From NCBI GenBank assembly GCA_018292915.2, contig JACVVK020000196.1, forward strand, positions 117,001 to 181,000: a DNA stretch of 64,000 bases. The letters run 5' to 3'. Under the pieces are notes generated by a model. It worked only from the letters and a program-made list of their open reading frames with translations, was not told the DNA's origin and searched no databases. Numbering within the stretch: position 1 is the first letter of the stretch; the number at the start of each line of letters is the position of its first letter. Positions 1 to 10,400 of this stretch are shown piece after piece. Made by a program: the position numbers and the translations under genes. This DNA is from Batillaria attramentaria. Taxonomy: Eukaryota; Mollusca; Gastropoda; Batillariidae.

Positions 1-51
<51 letters not shown>

Positions 52-1454
52 GCGTGCGTGCGCCTGTAAAAGGAGGTACAGGATAGGGAGGAGAGCGGCA
101 GCACGGAAACGTGTAGTAAATCGGTCTGCAGAGGAAACGTACTAATTGGGGCTTTACAAGGAGTCCAATGACGTTCCCCGATTAACTATCAAATAATGAT
201 TTCATCAGCACTTTTGCCGTTCAAACACTGCAAGACAGAAGACCTTTAACTTCTTCATCTTTTTTTAAATGTTTTTCTTTTTTTTTTAAAGACTGAGTAT
301 GTCTTTCGGTAACAACTGTGTGAAGTGACTTGTCAAGATTTTCCGTTGGGACCTGCCCACACTCTTTTCATTGAACTTTTTTGTTTGTTCGTTTGTTTGT
401 TTGTTCAGTACTGATCGTCAGGCAGTTAATCGATTTTTCCGACTCACAGCGCGTTTATATCGAGTATCATAACATACAGCTTGGCCTTTTATGACACTCG
501 AAGTTATAGCGACATCGAAATCTTCCACGGTTCTAAAAAGAAAAGCGACCTTTTGTGCACAGCAAACCATAGTGGTGTCCATAATAAGTATTTCAATACA
601 AAATCCAGTTTTGCTATGCATTTTACGACTGAGAAAAGAAAGACACTGAAGCCTATACATCACACAGCCCCGGCTTGAGTTGTATCTCTGACCTTTGTGT
701 CAGTCCTGGTTGTAGCCATTCAGCTGCATGTGAATACACTTTACTGGTAAGTACCCGCCAAAAACCGATAAAATCTTCAGAGAATAGCTTTAGAAACTGA
801 GATTGACAAAATGGCGTGCGCTCCTACGGAAACAAACCAGCCACGCACACCATAAAAAGCTGCGCTCTACTATTTACGTCACACGGCCAAACCAGGCCGA
901 CTGACGGCAACTGATTTGAACGCACCGCTGAGCGCTACGGAAAAAAAAAAGAAAAAAAAAGAAGAGAATAACGGACGACAAAAAGCTTACACACACTTTG
1001 TCGTTTTATTGACTTCAGCGTGGCTAGAGTGTGGGTGATTTATAGCTGTAAGAACATCGTACGTTGAATAAGGGTATATCCTAGTTGTCCTGGTGCCGAT
1101 CCAAAGACGCTCTCTCTCTCTCTCTCTCTCTCTGTTGAAAAATGCATTTTTAAAAAGTCTTTCTTACCACTTTATATCACTTATTCTGTTTAGTTGTTTA
1201 GCTTCCTGATGTATTTTCTTTCCTTTTGTCGTTCTAGTTAGAAGGGGCTTAGCAGGACAGTTTCATTGTAAGATAGGCAGCAAAGACCTGACAGCTTAAA
1301 TCCTGTAATAAACGTTTAATCTCTCTCTCTCTCTCTCTGTGTTTCTTGTTAGACATAATTTTATTACAATGGCTGACAATTTTTTTTTAGAATCAAATCC
1401 CTTCCGTTGTTAGTTCGTCCGTACGTTCGTTTGTTCAGTCTCTCTGTCTCTCCA

Positions 1455-1530
<76 letters not shown>

Positions 1531-1950
1531 GTATGCGTGTGTGCGAACGCGCGTGCCAAGCCGGTATCGGTTGAGAAACTGAACTCTCTGCGTGAAGGTC
1601 TTTAGACAAAGTCCATTTATTGCTTCCATAGCGACCGGTATCAAACTGGAACACAAGCAACAGGATCTGGCGCCAACGGAAACAGCAGATTACGCTTCTG
1701 CTCTGAAATGATTTGTATGCAAAATATTTGAAGTGATCAATAAACGCAATACTGTGCCGTGTATTAACAGTCCGGCCACCATGTCCAGTCACCTTTCGTT
1801 TCCACATGGTGGCCGCAACTGACGGTTACAAGTAAATAATGATGGGGGAGGGGGTCTCCTGTAAACCGTAACAATTCAGCGACGGCCAAAACTGATGCTA
1901 CCATCTGACTTTCGAAGGTCGTTCAACGCTACCAGCAACACACACACACT

Positions 1951-2014
<64 letters not shown>

Positions 2015-3002
2015 ATCAATCAGATTTACCAAGACCTGACCAGGAACCTTTTTTTTCCAAAAAAAGACGCTGCTTTCTTCTCTGAATTTCTTTTCTAATC
2101 GGTTATGTTCTGCGGCCTATGTGTGTTGAGTACACATTGGTGCGCGGCGCCCGAGGCCTTGTCTCCTACTGTGAAAAGAGTCAGCAGTGGCGGGTCTAAA
2201 CACCAATGAAAAGAAAGCTCACAAAATGTCACTGGGGTGACCAACCAATTACACGGGCCCATACAGGGGAGCACCAGTAATCGATTATACAGACGCGCAG
2301 AAACAATACCAGACCCATACCAGAGTGATGTTTTGACACTGTAACAATGCTAGCCTGAACACAAACGAACTATTCTGCCAAGTCCTTGCGTGTGGCTGTC
2401 ATGGTCGTTGTGAGGGATTTAAGTGTGTGTGTGTGTGTGTACTGCAAACTGGAATGATACACTGCGTTCTATGGTAAACAATGTTTACCTGTACATCCAA
2501 AACTTTTGCGAAAACAATTCAGTCATAGCAAGTTATGACTGGGCAACAAAAAGCAGAGTAAAATTTCACTTGAAGTTTTTGTATATGAGAGCCTGTGCAT
2601 CAAGGGAGACAATCTATCCATTGAAATTTTTACAAATTGTATTTATGTGTGATTTCAAACGTCCTGCCAGCACAGCTCTGTTGATTTACACCCTAGAAGT
2701 TTCCTCTGAAGGTAAAGCTATCTCCTCATTCAAATTTTGTTTGCTCAACCTGCTCCGTGGTGTGAAAATAATAAATTTGGAGCATCAAGGGAGACAACTG
2801 TTTCACTTTCTTCACCTTTTCAAGCAGAAAAATCATCATGACTATCAATCATCTTCAGATCGATGCCATTAAGTAATTACCAGGGTAATCAACTGATCAA
2901 TCAAATGCCATTAATCCAAAAGGTGGCATGAAAACAAGAACCATAATAATGATTGGAACAACAATATACAGGACCCCCACCAAACTCCAATCATTTACCC
3001 AC
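1..3002. other. Unassigned, probable intron/3' part of the TIR-SAM gene
   Basis: No coding exon recognised. It holds GT/CA arrays (1-62, 1457-1544, 1937-2012) and short CT arrays near 1110 and 1320. A YY1-like AAAATGGCG sits at 808-816. The missing remainder of the second TIR domain was looked for on the minus strand and not found. Confidence 0.5.
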
Positions 3003-5214
3003 CTGAAGACTCTTCTTTTTCAAGTCTGCCTTTAGGTTCTGTGCCAGTCGGACATCTGCAGGATCATAGATGAGGTAGACGATGTCAGGCTTTGGCCGCT
3101 GGGCGCGAGCTCGTAGGTGCCAGTTGTCGGTCTGCTTGTGCTCCTTGTCCAGGGTAGCCAGGATCTGCTGCATGATCTTCTTACGGACGACGCGGCTGTC
3201 GATCCCAAGCTGCGACACCATGTCACGGTCCGTCAGCGACATGAGGAGGAATCCATCCACCATGGACTCTGCCAGACTCTGGATTATTTGAGGATTTTGA
3301 GATAGATATTGATGGTTTGGTTGATTTCAATGTTAGTGCACAGGAACTTTGTAAATAAGGCAGACGTGCGTCTACGTCAATCCTTCCATCTTCATTGATA
3401 ACTAGCCCAAAGCAAAATCTAGTATTTCCTTCATTGGTAGACAAAAAAGAATCAACAACAACAACAAAAACCAACAGACCATTTACAGCCTCAAAGCTTG
3501 AGGAACATGTAATAAAGCATCTTTCATTGGTGCTTCTCAAGTCTGCTATTATCACATATATTCCAAGGTACTAGACAGGGTTCGTACAGGATTTTGAGAA
3601 CAAAATTCAAAGACTTTTTAAAGACTTTTCAAAGACCAAAAATAAAAATTCAAAGACCCTGCTCTCGCAGTCGACTCGCGAGCGGAGCGAAAGGAAAGGC
3701 ACAGTGACATGACCAGAGATGCGCAAACAGTGAGCTGGCCCCGAAAATATGGTCGTGGGAAAAAAAAAAATCATTTTGTGATTTTTCAAAGACTTTCAAA
3801 GACATTTTTTCAAAACATCGAAATTTAAAGACTTTCAAAGACTTGAAAAAGGGTCTCCAAAATTCCAAGACTTTCAAAGACATTCAATGCCTGTACAAAC
3901 CCTGCTAGAACATTCAGAAATGTGCACATGAATACATTATATAGTAAAATGCCTTTAAAAACTTATAGAACACATGCAATGCACCATTTATTGGAACATT
4001 GATGATCTTACCTGTCTGTAGAATTCCTTAATGCCAAGGCTGAACAACCACTCTTGCAAATCAGCAGCATTCCACTGACAGATCTTCTTTTTCTTGTACT
4101 CCCCAGTAAATTCAGTATCTGGTGGAGTAAAGGGTAAAGGTGGAGCATTCATTGTAGCAAACTTCTCCAGCTCCTCCATGATCGCACCAATGACAACAGA
4201 CGTTTTCTCTGCGGAGGATTTCTTCATATGGTCACTGCCTGTAAGGTCCACAGCTGAGGACATGAGTTGAAGATATTGCTTTGGCACCTCAGCGCTTTCC
4301 ACGGCACTGAACAGAACTGGGAACACTGTCACTGAAGTTGGGTCCGAGCTGTGTCTTTCCAGCAGAACCTTGCCTTCGTAAACCGAAACAGGGCAACTGA
4401 AGTAGCTGTCTGAGAAAATCAGAATGGCTGCACGACACTTCTCCACTGCCTCCATTCGAAGTGAGAACCAGCATGGGCTGTCTGTGTTCTTTTCGTCTTT
4501 GTCAAACCAGAGGTCTTCTGCGAGGTTGTTTTCCTTGAGCTGACGCACGAGCTCCACCACAAATCTTCTCTCCAAGAACCCTGCATCCGGCGAGTAGGAC
4601 ACAAAGATCCCTTTCTTGGCGCGTTTAAGGCGAGGTGTCTGGGACACGGGACCAGACTGGGTGTTAGTTCCATCTTTCTTTGATTCTGAGAATTTCACGT
4701 CCTTGGAGGTTTTCCCGTCTTTGTTGCGCTCAGGCTGCGACTTGACGTTGGAGACTGAGTCGTTGAAGTTGACCTCGTCCTGAGCTTTCTCCCCATCCTG
4801 GGCTTCAGCCTCAGAATTTCCACCGGCTGGTTTTCCATCACCATCGTCATTAGCTTTACCACCCCCTTCAGCAGCAGCGCCGTTGTCGGCTCTCGGAGTG
4901 TTGCCCGTTGCCGGTGCAGTTTTGGCACCGTTGTCTTCGTCCTGTTTACTACCCCCATCCTGGGCAGGGGTACCACCTGGCGTGGGCTCAGTCCCCACGG
5001 CCTCTCCGCCGTCCGTCGTTTTCCCCATCTCTGCAGCACTCACGGCGCCGCCACCCTCTGCTCCACCACCGTGACCAGTGGCCACTGGTTCACCCGTCTC
5101 CCCACCACCTGTAGTAATAGCGTTGTCAGCTTGTTCGATACTTGACGCAACCTTTGTCGTCTGCAAGTCAGCTTCTGCGGCATTCTGAGTGGCAGAGGCG
5201 TCGGCCCCGCTCAT
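3003..5214 (-). CDS. TIR-SAM-TIR domain protein, 5' part (3' end off window)
   Basis: Two coding exons are visible: 4012-5214 (ATG at 5214; 401 codons) and 3003-3278 (92 codons). Both junctions are phase 0 with good sites (CAG|GTAAG at 4011, CAG acceptor before 3278, CAG|GTGGGT at 3002). Residues 1-200 are low complexity, rich in Gly, Ala, Glu, Asp and Lys, and probably disordered. Residues about 202-327 form a TIR domain (GIFVSYSPDAGF start, then ILIFSDSYFSCPVSVYEGK). Glu280 in SVYEGK sits where catalytic TIR NADases such as SARM1 carry the active-site Glu. Residues about 379-444 form a SAM domain spanning the exon junction (CQWNAADLQEWLFSLGIKEF to KIMQQILATL). From about 463 a second TIR-like strand begins (PDIVYLIYDPADVRLA) and is cut by the intron. 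The SARM1 order is ARM-SAM-SAM-TIR, so this is not simply SARM1. A role in innate signalling or NAD metabolism is inference. Confidence 0.85.
3576..3904. mobile_element. CAGGG-ended (hAT-like) palindromic element
   Basis: CAGGGTTCGTACAGG ... CCTGTACAAACCCTG, AAAGACTTTC-rich arms, CTAGA on both flanks. First visible intron of the TIR-SAM gene. Confidence 0.65.
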
Positions 5215-6548
5215 AGTTCGTACTTTCTCATGGTAATCCGTCCACTCCTAACTGACAACCCTGTTACCACGACTTTTTCTCACGGCTTCTCTTCCGTCGC
5301 TCGAGCGAGCGCTGGCCCAACAGCATGGCTTCGCTAGCAGCGCATAGAAACCAAACATTCTTCATTCAGCGACGGGGTCGCAGGTGAAAGGTCAGGGGTC
5401 AGAGCACTCGGCAGTTCCGATTGCCTCCCCCTGCACCGCCGTTAACATTCGCGTGGTTGTTTGAGTTAAAGTTTAACGATTCCGCAAGCTCTACAAATCG
5501 CGTAATGTCAGAAATTATGATAGGAATAGAATGAATCAGTTGCCTGTAACTTCTCTCTGGAGTTTTGTAAGGTGATCAAAATCGCCGACCGCATGCTATT
5601 TGCGTTGATTTCTTTTCCCTCCCTCGGTAACCTCAGCACACAAAGAATTTGGTTTGCGTGCGTTAGCGGTGGGTTTAGTTTAGGAGAAGTAGCGTTGCCG
5701 GACTGGGTTTGCGGTCATCGTTGTCGTCAGGGATCTTCATGAACAGAAAACGGTAAGCTGCCGACAGCCTAGACAAGTTTGATCGCTGGCGATCTTTTGC
5801 AGCGGCTTTGTAGCATCTTCTGGTGCCTCGAGTGGGGCAAAATTCGTCTGCTGTTTAGTCAGTTAAGGTGCCGCGAGGGTGAGGGTTATTCGGTTAGAAT
5901 TAACCAAAATGGCGATCGGGCGAGTTAGGGTCTCGGCGGCAGCCAGTACTATCCATCGTCGTGTGCATGCATTTGAGTTGTTTAGAGAGTTATTTTTGTG
6001 GATTCTTCATATGCACATGTTTTAGTTTCCAGTGCAGTCACAAAGTGGCATAAAAATACGCTAGCTAACTCAGTGTAAACTCGGACTAGACAAGCTCATT
6101 ATTTATTCATGACCATGTGCGCGTGTGATGGGTGAATCAGGCAGAGGGCGAGAGGAGGGACAGAGTGCTTGCGAGCGTGCGTTGGGGGGGGGGGGATCCT
6201 CCACTATTGTTGCACACTAACCTAAAATATATTAGGACATTTGGGTACATGTGTATAATTTTCACTAAAGCTGTTTTCAGTAATGACTGTTTGGGGGGGG
6301 GGGGGGTGCAGAAAAGATTTTACATCCATGCTGGCAGCCTTCAGTAAAAGGCACATTCTGGCTTCAGTCATCAGTAAAAGAAAAGGCACTCATCAGAACA
6401 TTCGTTTATTTGTTTGATTTGTTGAGTGGACATTTTTACTTCACTTGCATCAGTGCTTAATGAATCAGCTACATAATACATCATAAAGCAGTGCACTAGA
6501 GCTGCTATTGAACATAGAGTCTGTTTTGGCTGACCAAACATGACAGAT

Positions 6549-7328
6549 AATAATAATAACTGAGTATTGTATAGGTGCTTTACCCAATTTGATAAATCGG
6601 CTCAAAGTGCCACGAACTAAACCCAACACGCATGCTCACGTGAATCACACACATTCTCTCACACACTGGAGACAATCATGTGGTGCGAAGGGTCAGCTCA
6701 GCTATTTAAATTTCGGAATTTAGAATTGCATTAATTTTTCACATTTGGTGGGCTGAACATTTCCAAAGCAGAGGGGGAGGAAGCCGGAGTACCCGGAGAG
6801 AACCCCTGATGATCGGTCCGAATGAACAGTGCCACATACGAGAAGGAAAAATTCTTTGCCCTGAATGGGACTTGAACTCCCGACCTCCCACATTGGTGAC
6901 AGGTCTCTTAACCACTAGACCACCGAGGGTCCTACTAATTACCGAAAACAACAAAAAACGACCGAAAACAACTCTTAAAACGCATAGAACGTAGTTAAAA
7001 CATAGAAATAACAACACACAAACATGTTTAAAGGTGAAAAAGAGGCATGAAACTAGTTTAAAGGAAAAAGTACTTATTCACTCCAAGAGAACATGACGAA
7101 ATGAACGTGTCTCCCAAGGGAAGCGACTCTGGTCCGGACTGGTTATTTTCTGCAATATCACCTTTTTTTCCTTTTAGCTTTTTTTAAGGCCACTGTTTTC
7201 ACCGTTAATGATGTTTGTGTGTTGTTATTTGTATGTTTGAACCGCGTTCTATCCGTATTAAGAGTTGTTTTCGGTCGTTTCGTTGTTTTCGGTAATTAGT
7301 AGGACCGGACCACCGACCGCCCCACCGA
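6549..7328 (-). mobile_element. SINE family A, copy split by a foldback insertion
   Basis: Minus-strand reading gives a tRNA-like head (GGTCTAGTGGTTAAGAG A box, GGAGTTCAAGTCCCA B box at about 6865-6925). A shared body follows (GGCACTGTTCATTCGGACCG, TCCGGGTACTCCGGCTTCC, CTTTGGAAATGTTCAGCCCA). The tail ends in GCACTTTGAGCC...CACCTATACAATAC. The head is interrupted at 6927-7307 by a foldback element. Confidence 0.8.
6927..7307. mobile_element. Foldback (MULE-like) non-autonomous DNA element, copy 1
   Basis: Long inverted termini (GGTCCTACTAATTACCGAAA and its complement) of more than 100 bp around a short core. Flanked by the 9-bp direct repeat GACCACCGA (6918-6926 and 7308-7316), which lies inside a SINE A head. 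A 9-bp duplication points to the Mutator superfamily. No transposase. Confidence 0.8.
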
Positions 7329-7454
7329 CAAAAACAAAATGTTGCTGATTGTACCACCAATCCTTTACTGTCATCTAAATAGTTTTGATGTTTTGTTTTG
7401 TGTTTACGTGTGTAGATTGTTTTTCTAGTTTTCTTTATGTATTGGAATTTACAG

Positions 7455-10400
7455 ATGGCATCACAAAACAACCGGGTTCAGCCTACCTTCACCATTGAAC
7501 AGATTGAGCTGATACGACGTCTACGCAATAGTGGTCTGACAAAGGAGCAGGTTGTGCAGCGTTTGAATCATTTGAGCGCGTCGATGCAGAACTTGGGAAT
7601 CTGTACACAGTGCCAACATCCCTCGCTTTTCCCAAGTCGTTTACTACAGCAGTTTCACAGGCAAGTAACAGCGGCTGTGATCCACCAGTATCAATAGCTA
7701 AGAATAGCATGACACTAGTCTTGGAGTACTCCATACATGTGTGAGTTCAGTTCAATTCAATTCAGTTTAATAAATCTTTATTATCCCCTTAGGGGAAATT
7801 AGGGTGTGGTGGTCATAAAAACGAAGACAGTACATTAAAATCACTCAAAAAAAAAATAATAATCAAACCATACATATTACAGCAGTAAGAGTATAAAATT
7901 AGATATAACACATTAAATCCTGTAAATATACACCTTAAAATATTCCTTAAAATATCATCAGTGCCAAATGACTCTAACTTAAATGTTGCATGTATTCGTT
8001 GTGTTTTTTTTTTTTTTTGGGGGGGGGGGGGGGGTAACTGCAAGGACACGCCTGAAGACAGGTGAACCTAAGTTGGCTAACCTTTTATCCTTTCTAAAAT
8101 AAAGTGTCATTATTTCCACTTTCCACCATTTTGTAACAGAGCTACTGGTATCAGTCTACCAGTACGGCAAAAAAAAAGAAGACAATTTTAAAAGTCATTG
8201 CTTGCTGAAAGTTCTTGGACACAGGTTCTTTTTGGTGTTTTTTTTTTTTTTGGGGGGGGGGGGGCAGGCATTGGCTAGCAGTGTTCAACTGTGCTTGTTT
8301 TCAGTTTCTGCAACATGGTCGTCTGATAGCATGTGGAACAGTATACTCTTACAGTGGTTTTCACCATACTCTTTCACTCTTCTTCATCCTCAGAACAATA
8401 CACTTCGGTCTGTCCTTGCCCAGCCCCCCACAGTCACCAGTCATCTGCCTGTCACCAGTGAACCAGTACCGGTGAAACCGCCCAGTCCTCCCCCTGTTCC
8501 AACTACAGTGCATGTGAACCGCCGTTTTCAGGGTATTCGGCGTTCACGTGAACTCGGTACCGAGAGCAGTGGGGCGCCAGATAAGGTTGCCAATGGTGAA
8601 GTGAAGACAATGTCCATGCAGGACTTGTTTCCACAGGCAAAAGTTGTGAAACTTTATCACACTCACAGCGATGAGGACATGTCTCAGAGAGTAGATGAGT
8701 TTTTGTCGTAAGTTGCTTCAATTTCTTGTGGCAATATTTGTGTGTGTGTGTGTGTGTGAAGTTCTTAGAGTCCCCCCCCCCCCCCAAAAAAAAAAAAAAA
8801 AAAACATTTGGAAGCAGTGTATAAATCGGGGATTAAAATGGGTTGATTTTAGTACCCCTGCGTTGAACTGGTTTGTTAAGGCAACTTCTGGGCATCAGTA
8901 CGTTCATGGTAATGCAGGGTTCATACAGGCATTGAATGTCTTTGAAAGTCTTGGAATTTTGGACACCCTTTTTCAAGTCTTTGAAAGTCTTTAAATTTTG
9001 ATGTTTTGAAAAAATGTCTTTGAATGTCTTTGAAAAATCACAAAATAATATTTTTTTCCCCCACGACCGTATTTTCGGGGCCAGCTCACTGTTTCCTTGT
9101 CACTGTGCCTTTCCTTTCGCTCCGCTCGCGAGTCGACTCTGGTTGGTCACAAAGCGCATGCGGTGACACGACATATTATTATAATATATATACGAGTATT
9201 CATTATTAGGATTGCGAGAGCAGGGTCTTTGAATTTTTATTTTTTGTCTTTGAAAAGTCTTTAAAAAGTCTTTGAATTTTGTTCTGAAAGTCCTGTACGA
9301 ACCCTGTACTGTAAAGTGACCAGTTTAATTACAGTGTAGTCTCCAGTATGTAAATGTCGAAACCCTCAAGCTCTGTATATATGGTATTTCTTTGTTGTTA
9401 TTTGCAGGCAGGGAACAGAGAAAATGTATGAAGAAATCCGTGACTTCTTTGTCGCTAATCCAAACTTCACTCAGAATGACATGGCCTCCGCTGCAGGTAT
9501 GAAACAAGACAGCCTATATATCTGATGCTCACTTTCAAGTGCATGTACTGCCGTAGACATCGTGATCAAAGTACCACTGCAGAAATGGTCAGTTGTATAG
9601 TTTTTACAACAAGGAATGTTACTCTGCAAAATCGGTTATGGTGTGGCCAATGCGGTCTCAACTCATACAAGATTTTGAAATGGAGTGTGTACCAGGCTGC
9701 TTTTGAGTGAGTTAGTCACGAACCCATTTTGATGACAAGGTGTGTAACATACCATTGTTGCTGGCAACATGCCTCATTACCAAAAAAGTGTACAAGAGAG
9801 ACCGTTCCAGCGTTACCACTGTGGAGGTTTGGGTCTGATTTTTTTTTAAACTGAAGATGACTAGAATGGCAGACAGCGGAAAAAAACCCCAAAAAAACCC
9901 AATAATTTGTATCGACCAACTAATGCATTTTCCCTTTTGTACTTCCTACCAGGTGTTGGTGTGACCTGCGTCAGCAAGTTTCTGGTGGGAAACCTGTCGG
10001 CGTTGTCACCTCAGGTGCTGCGCCCCCTCTGTCAGTGGTTCCTCACCATGCGCATGCAGCACAGCCAGGCTCTACCACAGCAGGAGCAGCTGCTGCAGCA
10101 ACAGTCACAGGTTCTGCGATGCACAAACTCCACCTCCAAGATGCTGCGAGACATCGTGCAGGAGCGGTTGAATGGAACGGTGACACCACCAGAAGCAGGT
10201 AAAGGGCATTAGCTGGTTACAAGCAGCGTAGACAGGACAGGCTGCTATGTTGCACTGGGTCTTCAGCTGAAGGTCCAGTGTGGTCAGTGATGTTTCTGCA
10301 TTCAGTTTGTGTACTGCTGTCTTTAGAGGATGCTCTTTTCAGTTTCTTTGAATGGTAAAATGCGCTTGGAAACTAGAAAACTGCACAATGGTATTAATGT

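Larger units (their letters stand above)
5215..7454. promoter_or_regulatory. Head-to-head intergenic region, probable shared promoter area
   Basis: The TIR-SAM gene (minus) starts at 5214. The first recognised HMBOX1 coding exon (plus) starts at 7455, directly after a splice acceptor, so HMBOX1 must have an upstream non-coding exon here. Candidate donors for it are ACG|GTAAGC near 5753 and GAGG|GTGAGG near 5879. The stretch 5260-5950 is relatively rich in CpG. An AAAATGGCG motif (YY1-like) lies at 5906-5914. From about 6549 on the region is repeats: a SINE and a foldback element. Transcription start sites cannot be placed from sequence alone. Confidence 0.45.

Noticed and set aside
2423..2872. 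149-residue plus-strand frame
   Set aside because: AT-rich, begins in a GT microsatellite, no domain; it contains two copies of a short repeated word (GCATCAAGGGAGACAA-like) typical of intronic repeats.
4419..5114. Alternative-frame open frames over the TIR-SAM first exon
   Set aside because: Shadows of the real frame with no domain similarity.
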